NCBI RefSeq assembly: GCF_900095225.1
Contig: NZ_LT607417.1
Span: 332,737 to 396,736, forward strand
DNA length: 64,000 nucleotides
Origin: Pseudomonas sp. UMAB-08
Lineage (GTDB): Bacteria > Pseudomonadota > Gammaproteobacteria > Pseudomonadales > Pseudomonadaceae
Reading direction: 5' to 3'
A model generated the notes under the pieces. That model did not search any database. It was not told where the DNA came from and saw nothing but the letters and a program-made list of their open reading frames with translations. The position numbers and the translations under genes are program-made. Of the stretch, positions 19,714 to 29,412 are shown piece by piece. Numbering within the stretch: the stretch's first letter is position 1; each line of letters starts with the position of its first letter.

Positions 19714-20355
19714 TCAGCTGCCTGGCGGGGTATCGGTATCACGCTTACGCTTGTTGCCCATGCGCACGCCGATGTCCATCAGGAACTGAAAGAAGCCCTC
19801 CTGATCTTCCAGCACATTGCTCCAGAACGGCGAGTGATACAGGGCTACGGCGCCATGCACCAGTGCCCAGGACGCGCAGAAATGGAAATAAGGGGGCACG
19901 TCTTCGAGCTTGCCTTCGCTGATCCGACCCTTGATCAACAAGGTCAGGCGCTCGAAGTTTGACGCGCGAATCCGGTGCAACTCCTCGACCATCTCCGGCA
20001 CTTGATTGCCCTTGACCACTTTTTCTTCCAGACGATCGAACAACCGATAGCGCTGAGGATCGCGCATGCGGAATTCGAAGTAGGCGCGGGATAAAGCTTC
20101 CTTATCCTTGTCGACGTCGGCAGAGTGGAGCAACTCGTTCAAATCGCGCTCGTAGTCGAGCATCAGGCGCAGGTAGATCTCCGCCTTGGACTTGAAGTGC
20201 TTATAGATGGTGCCTTTGCCGATACCCACGGCATCAGCGATCATCTCGACGGTGACACTGTCTTCACCTTGATCGAGGAACAGCTTTAGCGCGGTATCGA
20301 GAATTTCTTGCTCGCGGCGACGAAACTCACGGACCTTACGAGGTTCTTTTTGCAT
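19714..20355 (-). CDS. TetR/AcrR family transcriptional regulator
   Basis: The 213-residue protein has an N-terminal helix-turn-helix (EILDTALKLFLDQGEDSVTVEM then GIGKGTIYKHFKSKAEIYL) and a ligand-binding C-terminal half that is unusually rich in charged residues. I start it at the ATG at 20355 (MQKEPRKVREF), because the longer frame adds a stretch with no family match. The ribosome site is weak in either case. It is divergent from the class V aminotransferase gene with 78 bases between start codons, so it may regulate that gene or itself. Confidence 0.88.
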   Translation of the reverse strand: MQKEPRKVREFRRREQEILDTALKLFLDQGEDSVTVEMIADAVGIGKGTIYKHFKSKAEIYLRLMLDYERDLNELLHSADVDKDKEALSRAYFEFRMRDPQRYRLFDRLEEKVVKGNQVPEMVEELHRIRASNFERLTLLIKGRISEGKLEDVPPYFHFCASWALVHGAVALYHSPFWSNVLEDQEGFFQFLMDIGVRMGNKRKRDTDTPPGS

Positions 20356-20433
20356 AAGAAAAGGTCTGTAGGGGTCAAAATCGAAGCCGCGTATTATGCC
20401 TAACTTGCGCCAAATTGCACGGATCATCCGACC

Positions 20434-21567
20434 ATGTCTACGTTTCTTGATGAATTTGCACAGGCCCCGGGCCTGCGATATTTAAACCACGCTGCGGTCG
20501 CCCCCTGGCCAAAACGCGCCGCGACCGCCGTCAGCCGCTTCGCTCAGGAGAACGTTTTACTGGGCGCGCGGGACTATCCGGACTGGATGGTGGTAGAGCA
20601 ACGCTTGCGTGAACGCCTGATGCGTCTATTGAACGCGCCGTCGACCGATGACATCGCTCTGGTCAAAAATACCTCGGAAGCGCTGTCATTCGTTGCGTTT
20701 GGACTGGACTGGAAAGCCGGCGACCAGATCGTTATCAGCGACGAAGAGTTTCCATCCAACCGCATCGTCTGGGAGGCGCTGGCGCCCCAAGGCGTCGAAG
20801 TCATTCAGGTCAGTCTCAAAAACGACGACCCGGAAGCGGCGCTGCTCGCCGCCTGCGGTGCTCGCACACGGCTGCTGTCGATCAGCGCGGTGCAATACGC
20901 TTCCGGCCTGCGCCTGGATCTCGAACGCCTGGGCCAGGGCTGCAAACAACGCAGCGTGCTGTTCTGCATTGATGTTATCCAGCAATTGGGCGCCCTGCCC
21001 TTTGATGTTCAGGCGAGCCAATGCGACTTCGCCATGGCAGATGGCCATAAGTGGCTGCTGGGCCCGGAAGGCCTGGGCGTTTTTTATTGCCGCAGCGAAT
21101 TGCGACCACTACTGAAACTCAGTGAGTTCGGCTGGCACATGCTCGAGCACATGGGTGACTACAACCGCACGACCTGGGAACCGGCCCTGTCCGCGCGCCG
21201 CTTCGAATGCGGCAGCCCGAACATGCTTGGCACCATGGCATTGGAGGCCAGCCTTTCGCTGCTCGAAGACGTCGGCATGGAAACAGTGGGGAAAGCCATT
21301 GCCGAGCGTGTTCTCTGGCTCGAAGAAGGGTTGAGCGCCATTCCAGGTGTCCGTTTGCACACCCCGAAAAACCCTGAGAAACGCGCGGGAATCCTGAGCT
21401 TCAGCCTGGACGGGATAGCGAACGCCCACGTATTCGAGCACCTTAAACAGGAACAGGTGGTGTGCGTTCAACGCGGACCCGGCATCAGATTTTCCCCACA
21501 TTTCTATACTGAATCGCGGGTGATCGAGGAGACATTGGCCATCGTACGCACGCTGTCTGCTCGTTGA
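20434..21567 (+). CDS. Class V aminotransferase family protein
   Basis: This 377-residue PLP enzyme is of the NifS/CsdA/isopenicillin-epimerase fold. The N-terminal LNHAAVAPWP is typical of the family, and the Schiff-base lysine is Lys206 in ADGHKWLLGPEG. No Cys-containing active-site loop of cysteine desulfurases is seen, so it is not a clear sulfur donor. The substrate is unknown. The next gene downstream on the plus strand is the rgsA sRNA. Confidence 0.85.
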   Translation: MSTFLDEFAQAPGLRYLNHAAVAPWPKRAATAVSRFAQENVLLGARDYPDWMVVEQRLRERLMRLLNAPSTDDIALVKNTSEALSFVAFGLDWKAGDQIVISDEEFPSNRIVWEALAPQGVEVIQVSLKNDDPEAALLAACGARTRLLSISAVQYASGLRLDLERLGQGCKQRSVLFCIDVIQQLGALPFDVQASQCDFAMADGHKWLLGPEGLGVFYCRSELRPLLKLSEFGWHMLEHMGDYNRTTWEPALSARRFECGSPNMLGTMALEASLSLLEDVGMETVGKAIAERVLWLEEGLSAIPGVRLHTPKNPEKRAGILSFSLDGIANAHVFEHLKQEQVVCVQRGPGIRFSPHFYTESRVIEETLAIVRTLSAR

Positions 21568-21644
21568 GAACTCAACAGAAGCGGGTGTATTCCAAATCTG
21601 TTTAAAAAATGAGCACCTGCGACTGGACGTCCGCCAATCCTGAC

Positions 21645-21653
21645 CAATACTAA
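21645..21653 (+). promoter_or_regulatory. Candidate sigma-S type -10 of rgsA
   Basis: CAATACTAA lies about seven bases before the predicted 5' end of rgsA and resembles the RpoS-preferred extended -10 (CTATACTTAA). There is no good -35 box. RgsA is reported to depend on RpoS, which fits. Confidence 0.5.
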
Positions 21654-21658
21654 GTTAG

Positions 21659-21775
21659 TTGACGCGACATCTCCCCCAAGTGACGCGTCAATGAAGGTGC
21701 CGATGGACCGAGCGCCTTTGTTTTACTCCTAATGGTCTTAACCCGGATTCCCCCCCCAGAGCCCGGGTTTTTTTT
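21659..21775 (+). ncRNA. rgsA: Small regulatory RNA RgsA (P16)
   Basis: The interval between the aminotransferase gene and tatD is where RgsA lies in P. aeruginosa (beside the tatD gene PA2959, from memory). The predicted RNA is about 117 bases. It has a 5' stem-loop TTGACGCG/CGCGTCAA (21659-21666 with 21684-21691) carrying a C-rich loop with CTCCCCC, then a linker, then a terminator. RgsA is an Hfq-type sRNA induced through RpoS and, indirectly, GacA. In P. aeruginosa it is reported to repress fis and acpP. Exact ends are inferred. Confidence 0.75.
21740..21775 (+). terminator. Rho-independent terminator of rgsA
   Basis: AACCCGG (21740-21746) pairs with CCGGGTT (21763-21769), followed by a run of eight T (21768-21775). 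It also ends any read-through from the aminotransferase gene. Confidence 0.88.
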
Positions 21776-21828
21776 GCATAAAAATATCCTGCGGGACAGC
21801 GCTCGAGGGGGACTCGGGGAACGAGCCC

Positions 21829-22614
21829 CTAGCGCTTCACATGTGCCAAAGGGAACAGCCGCATAAAGTTTTCAGTGGTCTGGTCGGCAAAACGCTCGTA
21901 GGACTCACCGCGCAACATCGCCAGGAACTCTGCCACTTCCCGCACATATTGCGGAAGGTTGGGTTTGCCCCGATAAGGAATCGGCGCCAGGTAAGGCGAA
22001 TCGGTCTCCACCAGCAATCGATCAGCGGGCACCTGACGTGCCACGTCTCGCAGCGCATCGGCATTACGGAAGGTGACGATCCCGGATAACGAGATATAAA
22101 AACCCAGATCCAGCGCCGCCCTGGCCATCTCCCAATCTTCGGTAAAGCAGTGCAGTACGCCAGCGTGTGGCAACGCAGCTTCTCGCAACAGGTTCAAGGT
22201 GTCGGCGCGAGCACCACGGGTGTGCACGATGACCGGCTTGCCCGTGATGCTGGCAGCCTGCAGGTGCAGGCGAAACGATTGCTGCTGAAGCTCGGCAGCC
22301 TCGGGCTCATAGTGGTAATCAAGGCCCGTCTCGCCAATGGCCACCACCCGCGGGTGATTCAGCTCATCCAGCAGCCAGTCCAGTGCAGGCGCCTCGCCCG
22401 GTTGCAGGTCCAGCGGATGAATACCCACCGAACAATCCACGTCGTCATAACGCTCAGCCAAGGCTTTGACCGCTCCGGCATTCTCGGCGCTGACACCGAT
22501 GCACAGAAAATGCCCGACGCCTCGCGCCCGCGCCGCCTCAAGGGCGGCATCGAGCGAACCTGCATGCACAGCGAGATCGAGACGGTCGAGGTGGCAATGG
22601 GAATCTACAAGCAT
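21829..22614 (-). CDS. TatD family metal-dependent hydrolase
   Basis: This 261-residue protein is a TIM-barrel TatD/YcfH-type hydrolase, a family with 3'-5' DNase or related activity. Metal ligands are visible in DSHCHLD (residues 4-10), AIGETGLDYHY and VETDSPYLAP. It follows pilZ by 13 bases and completes the holB-pilZ-tatD order known in pseudomonads and many other gammaproteobacteria, where the holB neighbour is usually called YcfH. Confidence 0.92.
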   Translation of the reverse strand: MLVDSHCHLDRLDLAVHAGSLDAALEAARARGVGHFLCIGVSAENAGAVKALAERYDDVDCSVGIHPLDLQPGEAPALDWLLDELNHPRVVAIGETGLDYHYEPEAAELQQQSFRLHLQAASITGKPVIVHTRGARADTLNLLREAALPHAGVLHCFTEDWEMARAALDLGFYISLSGIVTFRNADALRDVARQVPADRLLVETDSPYLAPIPYRGKPNLPQYVREVAEFLAMLRGESYERFADQTTENFMRLFPLAHVKR

Positions 22615-22627
22615 GGCAGGATGGCAA

Positions 22628-22984
22628 CTACATGGTATGGGTTGGACGGTCGGATTTCAGGGCTCCGGCCAGGTACGTTTCAATCTTGTTCCGGGCAGTG
22701 TTGTCGCCATCATTGAACTGGACGCCAACTCCCGCCGCCCGATTACCCTGGGCGCCCTTGGGCGTTATCCAGGTAACCTTGCCTGTCACCGGGATTTTTT
22801 CCGGCTCGTCCATCAGGTTGAGCAGCATGAACACCTCGTCACCCAGCTTGTAGCTTTTGCTGGTGGGGATGAACAGCCCGCCATTTTTTATGAATGGCAT
22901 ATAAGCGGCGTACAACACGGATTTGTCCTTGATCGTCAGGGACAAAATACCATTCCGTGGGCCTGGACTCAGCGGCAAGTTCAT
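22628..22984 (-). CDS. pilZ: Type IV pilus assembly protein PilZ
   Basis: PilZ is a small cytosolic protein needed for type IV pilus assembly. I start it at 22984, giving 118 residues beginning MNLPLSPGPRNGILSLTI, with AGGAG nine bases before the ATG. The open frame continues upstream only through the mobile-element-like repeat. The protein lacks the RxxxR and (D/N)xSxxG c-di-GMP motifs, as in the founding P. aeruginosa PilZ that does not bind c-di-GMP. The stretch KGAQGNRAAGVGVQF is conserved. A 266-base repeat element now separates it from holB, so it may have lost part of its read-through transcription. Confidence 0.93.
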   Translation of the reverse strand: MNLPLSPGPRNGILSLTIKDKSVLYAAYMPFIKNGGLFIPTSKSYKLGDEVFMLLNLMDEPEKIPVTGKVTWITPKGAQGNRAAGVGVQFNDGDNTARNKIETYLAGALKSDRPTHTM

Positions 22985-23014
22985 TGCAACTCCTGGGGAC
23001 GTGATCCGAATAAT

Positions 23015-23280
23015 AGGGTCTGTTGACGTTTGGTGGCGAACCGCGTTGCGATGCCAACGTGTGCGAGGCAAGGCGCGGGATGCCGCTAATGGTTGTTCCC
23101 TTGGCAAATCCCGCAACGCAGCCTCGCGCACGTTGGCGCGCAACCCGAAGGGACGGGGCCCATTTGGCGCAGGGCTGCGTTGCTCGGAACTTATTTGGAA
23201 CAACCAAACCGCGTTCCTCGCGCCTCGCCCTGCGCCAAATGGGCCTCCGTCGCGGTCGTCACCAAACGTCAACAGACCCT
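23015..23280. mobile_element. MITE-like element with two long internal hairpins
   Basis: The 266-base block is bounded by a perfect 21-base terminal inverted repeat beginning AGGGTCTGTTGACG (23015-23035 and 23260-23280), which continues imperfectly inward. If the ends are set at GGGTC/GACCC, both flanks are the dinucleotide TA. Inside are two stem-loops. The first pairs 23053-23069 with 23121-23137 (one mismatch) plus 23075-23081 with 23108-23114. The second pairs 23157-23175 with 23227-23245 perfectly and extends outward. No coding capacity is credible. It begins just beyond the holB stop and ends 30 bases before pilZ. Confidence 0.85.
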
Positions 23281-23285
23281 AGAGT

Positions 23286-24906
<1,621 letters not shown>

Positions 24907-24916
24907 TTAATCAAAT

Positions 24917-26050
24917 TCATTGCGGGCCCTGCTCGCTTTTTTCATCTGGCGTGGCAGTGGGTGCGGGAGCCGGTGCGACCTCTGACTCCGACGGTGGCAC
25001 GGCGCCCGGGGCGGAAACAGGTGCCGGACTGGAGCGATAGTCCGCACGTCGTTTGAGCTGAAACTCGCGAACCGCGTTGTTATGGGCGTCCAGATCAGCA
25101 GAAAACACGTGACTGCCGTCACCGCGAGCAACGAAATACAAGCTGCTGCCAGGCACCGGGTTAAGCGCGGCATGGATGGCTTCGCGTCCCACCAACGAGA
25201 TCGGGGTCGGCGGCAAACCGGCGATGACATAAGTGTTATAGGGCGTTGGCTCTTTCAGCGAGGCGCGGGTCAGCTTGCCGTTGTAACGCTCACCAAGGCC
25301 GTAGATCACGGTCGGATCGGTCTGTAACAACATCCCCATCTCCAGGCGCCGGACAAAAACGCCCGCGATTTGCGCACGCTCCTGAGGCACGCCGGTTTCT
25401 TTCTCGACCAGCGAGGCCATGATCAACGCATGATACGGGTCGACGTAAGGCACGTCGGCCGCGCGCCGGGTCCATTCCTCCGCCAGGACTTCATCCAGAC
25501 GGTTGTACGCCTGCTTGAGCAAGTCGACGTCGCTCATGCCGCGTACGTAACGGTAGGTGTCAGGGAAGAAACGACCTTCAGGGAATACATCGGCGTGGCC
25601 CAGCCTGGCCATCAATTCCGTGTCGCTCAACCCGGCCAGGTTCTGCTCAAGCTTGAGCTGTTTGGCCAAGGCCGCACGGACCTGACGGAAATTCCAGCCT
25701 TCGACCAGTGTCAGGCTGTATTGCACGACCTCGCCACGCTGCCACAACCCCAGCAGCGCCTTGGCGTCCATTGCGGGTGTCATGCGGTATTCGCCGCTGT
25801 GGAACGACTGATCAGACAGATTGAAACGCCAGTAAAGACGCAACCAGAAGGCGTCCTTGATCACCCCGTCGGCCTGCAAACGATTAAGCACGCCAGTGGG
25901 CGTGGAGCCTGCGGGGACGTCGAGCAACTGCTCCTGAGTCAGGTTCAAGGGTTGTTTCAGCGCTACATCCTGTTGCCAGACGGACAGGCCCAGCAGTAAC
26001 CCTGCCAGGACCAGACAACCTTCGAACAACACCAATAATTTACGAATCAC
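24917..26050 (-). CDS. mltG: Endolytic murein transglycosylase MltG
   Basis: MltG cleaves nascent glycan strands and is thought to set their length. The 377-residue protein has one N-terminal transmembrane helix (about residues 6-24), a LysM-like N-domain and the YceG catalytic domain. The active-site Glu lies in MASLVEKETGVPQERA. The conserved substrate-site stretch LQTDPTVIYGLG follows. After about residue 330 there is a Pro/Ala/Glu-rich tail of some 45 residues that is not part of the fold. It starts three bases after pabC ends. Confidence 0.95.
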   Translation of the reverse strand: MIRKLLVLFEGCLVLAGLLLGLSVWQQDVALKQPLNLTQEQLLDVPAGSTPTGVLNRLQADGVIKDAFWLRLYWRFNLSDQSFHSGEYRMTPAMDAKALLGLWQRGEVVQYSLTLVEGWNFRQVRAALAKQLKLEQNLAGLSDTELMARLGHADVFPEGRFFPDTYRYVRGMSDVDLLKQAYNRLDEVLAEEWTRRAADVPYVDPYHALIMASLVEKETGVPQERAQIAGVFVRRLEMGMLLQTDPTVIYGLGERYNGKLTRASLKEPTPYNTYVIAGLPPTPISLVGREAIHAALNPVPGSSLYFVARGDGSHVFSADLDAHNNAVREFQLKRRADYRSSPAPVSAPGAVPPSESEVAPAPAPTATPDEKSEQGPQ

Positions 26051-26053
26051 CGA

Positions 26054-26869
26054 TCAAACATCCAGAAGCGCGCGAGCAATATCCTGCAGTTTACGGGTGA
26101 GCGGGCCAACCGGCCAGTTCAGCTGTGCAAACCCTCGCACGGGCCACACACCATAGACACTGTTGCTCAGAAAAACCTCGTCCGCCTGCTCCAGATCGAG
26201 CCACTGAATGTCGCGCACTTCAGTGCCAATGCCCAGCATCCGGGCTTGAGCCAGCAGTTCTGCGCGCATCACACCGGCCACGCCGCAACGGCTCAGGTCA
26301 GCGGTCAGCAGCACACCCTCCTTGATCAGAAAGACGTTGCTGTACACGCCCTCGATAATCCGCCCGGAGGTATCGCACATCAGCCCTTCGGCGTATGCGC
26401 TGTCCTGCCACTCGCTGCGCGCGAGCACCTGCTCGAGCCGGTTCAGGTGTTTAAGCCCGGCCAGCAACGGTTGTTCAGATAAACGCGTGAGGCATTGAAA
26501 CAGGTAAACACCCTGCTCGGCATGAGCCGGCGGATAGTCTGGCGCCGCGCTGCCCTGAAGGATGCGCCGCGGCTCGGCCATGGGTGCGGGTGCGTAGCCA
26601 CGCAAGCTGTCGCCACGGGTGAGAATCAACTTCATCACGCCGTCGCCCAACTGCGCAGCAAACGCCAGCAATTCGCTGCGGATCAACGATTGATCCGCCG
26701 CAATCGCCAATCGACTGCAACCTGTCGCCAGGCGCTGCAGGTGACGCTCGAACAGCAAAGGTTGCCCAGCCTTGACGGCAATGGTTTCAAACAAACCATC
26801 GCCGTAAGCCAGACCCCGATCCGTCACGGACAGGGTCTCAGCCGGAAGACCATTGATCCAGCTCGGCAT
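26054..26869 (-). CDS. pabC: Aminodeoxychorismate lyase
   Basis: PabC releases pyruvate from aminodeoxychorismate to give p-aminobenzoate for folate. The 271-residue protein is a fold-type IV PLP enzyme. NGLPAETLSVTDRGLAYGDGLFET is the family start (split here around residues 6-29), and the Schiff-base Lys is in LKHLNRLEQ. The ATG at 26869 shares one base with the fabF stop (TGATG), so the two are coupled. The TTG three bases earlier is a less likely start. Confidence 0.94.
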   Translation of the reverse strand: MPSWINGLPAETLSVTDRGLAYGDGLFETIAVKAGQPLLFERHLQRLATGCSRLAIAADQSLIRSELLAFAAQLGDGVMKLILTRGDSLRGYAPAPMAEPRRILQGSAAPDYPPAHAEQGVYLFQCLTRLSEQPLLAGLKHLNRLEQVLARSEWQDSAYAEGLMCDTSGRIIEGVYSNVFLIKEGVLLTADLSRCGVAGVMRAELLAQARMLGIGTEVRDIQWLDLEQADEVFLSNSVYGVWPVRGFAQLNWPVGPLTRKLQDIARALLDV

Positions 26870-28113
26870 CAATCCGCGTACCGACGGAACACCAGCGACC
26901 CATTGGTGCCGCCAAACCCGAAGGAGTTGGAGAGCACAACATCGATAGGCATGCTTCGGGCCTCGTGCGGGACAAAGTCCAGATCACAGCCTTCGCCCGG
27001 CTCATCAAGGTTGATCGTCGGCGGCGCGACCTGACCGTTGATCGCCAGAATACTGAAGATCGCCTCGACCGCCCCTGCGGCACCGAGCAAGTGGCCGGTC
27101 ATCGATTTGGTCGACGTGATAGCCAGTTTGTAGGCGTGATCGCCAAAGACGGTCTTGATCGCCGACGCTTCGGCCAAATCGCCCGCCAGGGTCGATGTGC
27201 CGTGAGCGTTGATGTGCTGGACTTCATCGACGTTGATCCTGGCATCACGCAGCGCGTTGGCAATGCAACGTGCAGCACCGGCACCGTCTTCAGGTGGCGA
27301 TGTCATGTGATAAGCGTCGCCACTCATGCCAAAACCGATCAGCTCGGCGTAGATGGTCGCGCCACGCGCCTTGGCGTGCTCCAACTCTTCAAGCACCAAG
27401 GCTCCAGCGCCATCGGACAAGACGAAACCATCGCGCCCTTTGTCCCACGGACGGCTTGCCCGGGTAGGGTCGTCATTGCGGGTAGACAGCGCCCGAGACG
27501 CACCAAAGCCACCCATACCCAGACCGCAGGCAGCCATTTCTGCGCCCCCGGCGATCATCACGTCAGCTTCACCGTAGGCGATGTTGCGTGCGGCCATACC
27601 AATGCAATGGGTGCCTGTGGTGCACGCAGTTGCGATGGCGTAGTTAGGCCCCTGTGCACCCAGATGGATCGACAGGAAGCCGGAAATCATGTTGATAATC
27701 GAGCCCGGAACAAAAAACGGAGAAATCCGCCCCGGCCCTTGCTCATGCAACGAGCGAGCGTTGTTCTCGATATTGGTCAAGCCACCGATACCCGCGCCCA
27801 TGGCAACGCCAATGCGATCACGGTTAGCGTCGGTCACTTCAAGCCCGGAGTTGCGCACGGCTTGAAAGCTCGCGGCCAAACCGTACTGAATGAAAAGGTC
27901 GAGACGCCGTGCCTCTTTGGGCGCCAGATACTCCTCAACGTTGAAGCCTTTTACCGAGCCGCCAAAACGGGTGGTAAAGGCCGAAAGGTCCGTGTGTTCG
28001 ATCAGACCAATGCCACTGCGACCAGCCAGAATGCCCTGCCAAGAGCTCGGAACGTCCGTGCCCAATGGCGACAACATACCCATACCGGTGACTACGACGC
28101 GTCTACGCGACAC
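26869..28113 (-). CDS. fabF: Beta-ketoacyl-ACP synthase II
   Basis: FabF elongates acyl-ACP in type II fatty-acid synthesis and makes cis-vaccenate in the cold-response branch. The 414-residue thiolase-fold protein has the nucleophile Cys in [10 protein letters not shown] and the two catalytic histidines in NAHGTST and [11 protein letters not shown]. The glycine-rich SFGFGGTN is near the C-terminus. It is separated from acpP by 110 bases that contain a terminator-like hairpin, so acpP can be expressed at a higher level. Confidence 0.97.
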   Translation of the reverse strand: MSRRRVVVTGMGMLSPLGTDVPSSWQGILAGRSGIGLIEHTDLSAFTTRFGGSVKGFNVEEYLAPKEARRLDLFIQYGLAASFQAVRNSGLEVTDANRDRIGVAMGAGIGGLTNIENNARSLHEQGPGRISPFFVPGSIINMISGFLSIHLGAQGPNYAIATACTTGTHCIGMAARNIAYGEADVMIAGGAEMAACGLGMGGFGASRALSTRNDDPTRASRPWDKGRDGFVLSDGAGALVLEELEHAKARGATIYAELIGFGMSGDAYHMTSPPEDGAGAARCIANALRDARINVDEVQHINAHGTSTLAGDLAEASAIKTVFGDHAYKLAITSTKSMTGHLLGAAGAVEAIFSILAINGQVAPPTINLDEPGEGCDLDFVPHEARSMPIDVVLSNSFGFGGTNGSLVFRRYAD

Positions 28114-28161
28114 AGCACTCTCCTTTAATCTATTGACGACTCTTCACATCACTTCTAAAGA

Positions 28162-28195
28162 AAAAACCGCACGCCATGATGGCAGTGCGGTTTTT
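28162..28195 (-). terminator. Terminator-like hairpin after acpP
   Basis: AAAAACCGCAC (28162-28172) pairs with GTGCGGTTTTT (28185-28195), and on the minus strand the T-run closes the 3' arm. It lies 29 bases beyond the acpP stop. A partial terminator here would explain a short abundant acpP message with some read-through to fabF. Confidence 0.8.
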
Positions 28196-28223
28196 CCCGA
28201 CAGCAAGCGACGACTACAAACCA

Positions 28224-28460
28224 TTACGCCTGGTGGGCAGTAACGTAGTCGATAGCGGCTTGAACGGTAGTGATTTTTTCGGCTTCTTCGTCAGGAATTT
28301 CGGTCTCGAATTCCTCTTCCAGAGCCATTACCAGCTCCACGGTATCAAGGGAGTCAGCGCCCAGGTCTTCAACGAAAGAAGCAGCGTTTGTCACTTCCTC
28401 TGCTTTGACGCCAAGTTGCTCCATAACGATTTTCTTGACGCGCTCTTCGATGGTGCTCAT
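28224..28460 (-). CDS. acpP: Acyl carrier protein
   Basis: AcpP carries growing acyl chains on a 4'-phosphopantetheine arm. The 78-residue acidic protein has the attachment site Ser37 in [12 protein letters not shown]. The rest is the usual four-helix ACP. It has its own promoter at 28540-28511 and a terminator-like hairpin behind it, in addition to lying in the fabD-fabG-acpP-fabF row. Codons 7-9 contain an eight-base match to the antisense of RgsA's 5' stem. Confidence 0.98.
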   Translation of the reverse strand: MSTIEERVKKIVMEQLGVKAEEVTNAASFVEDLGADSLDTVELVMALEEEFETEIPDEEAEKITTVQAAIDYVTAHQA

Positions 28461-28510
28461 ACCTTGTTTTAACTCCTAGTGGACAAATTCAGGCAGCTGG
28501 CCGGTGGGTA

Positions 28511-28540
28511 AGTGTAGCGAAGAGGTTTTGCGCATTTCAA
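28511..28540 (-). promoter_or_regulatory. Promoter of acpP
   Basis: On the minus strand there is TTGAAA (28540-28535), an 18-base spacer and TACACT (28516-28511). Initiation near 28504 gives a leader of about 44 bases. The rest of the fabG-acpP gap (28541-28653) shows nothing else. Confidence 0.55.
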
Positions 28541-28653
28541 GCTCAATGCTCATCCTCTGTAACCACACCCGCCTTCCGCCTATTAATAGATTGCAGCTTT
28601 ATAACGGATTTTAGACCGCTCGTATGACATTTTTTTGAAGCGATCCGTCACAT

Positions 28654-29397
28654 TCAACTCATGTACATGCCGCCATTCACCGGGATTGTAGCCCCGGTAA
28701 CGTAGGCTGCACCTTCAGATGCAAGAAAAGCGACCACGTGCGCGATCTCTTGCGCCTGCCCCAAACGTCCCAAAGGAATCTGGGTAATCAATGCCTCACG
28801 TTGCGCTTCTGGCAGCTCGCGGGTCATATCGGTATCGATAAAACCAGGTGCAACCGCGTTAACGGTGACCGCACGCGAGCCGACTTCACGGGCCAGGGCC
28901 CGGCTGAAACCTTCCAGACCGGCTTTCGCGGCCGCATAGTTTACTTGGCCTGCGTTGCCCATGGCACCCACTACCGAGCCAATACTGATAATTCGACCCC
29001 AACGCGCCTTGGTCATGCCGCGCAAAACACCCTTGGACAGCCGAAATAGACTGTTCAGGTTGGTGTCGACAACGTCATGCCATTCGTCATCTTTCATTCG
29101 CATCATCAGGTTGTCACGGGTGATACCGGCGTTATTGACCAGAATCAACGGGGCGCCAACGCGCTCCTGAATCAATGCCAGCGTCGCACTGACAGACGCA
29201 TCGCTGCAGACGTCGAGCGCCAGCCCGAAACCTTCAATGCCGTTTTCCTTGAACGTCGCGCTGATACGCTCGGCGCCGGACTCGGACGTTGCCGTCCCGA
29301 CCACGATCGCACCGTGACGTCCCAACTCAAGGGCAATGGCTTGGCCAATACCGCGGCTCGCACCGGTGACCAGTGCAACTTTACCTTGCAGGTTCAT
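28654..29397 (-). CDS. fabG: 3-oxoacyl-ACP reductase
   Basis: FabG reduces beta-ketoacyl-ACP with NADPH in the elongation cycle. The 247-residue SDR shows VTGASRGIGQAIA (about residues 10-22), VNNAGITRDNL, catalytic Ser in SIGSVVG, and YAAAKAG with the Tyr and Lys. It lies 15 bases after fabD and 193 bases before acpP, the standard order. Confidence 0.97.
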   Translation of the reverse strand: MNLQGKVALVTGASRGIGQAIALELGRHGAIVVGTATSESGAERISATFKENGIEGFGLALDVCSDASVSATLALIQERVGAPLILVNNAGITRDNLMMRMKDDEWHDVVDTNLNSLFRLSKGVLRGMTKARWGRIISIGSVVGAMGNAGQVNYAAAKAGLEGFSRALAREVGSRAVTVNAVAPGFIDTDMTRELPEAQREALITQIPLGRLGQAQEIAHVVAFLASEGAAYVTGATIPVNGGMYMS

Positions 29398-29412
29398 GCA
29401 AGCTTCTCCTAA

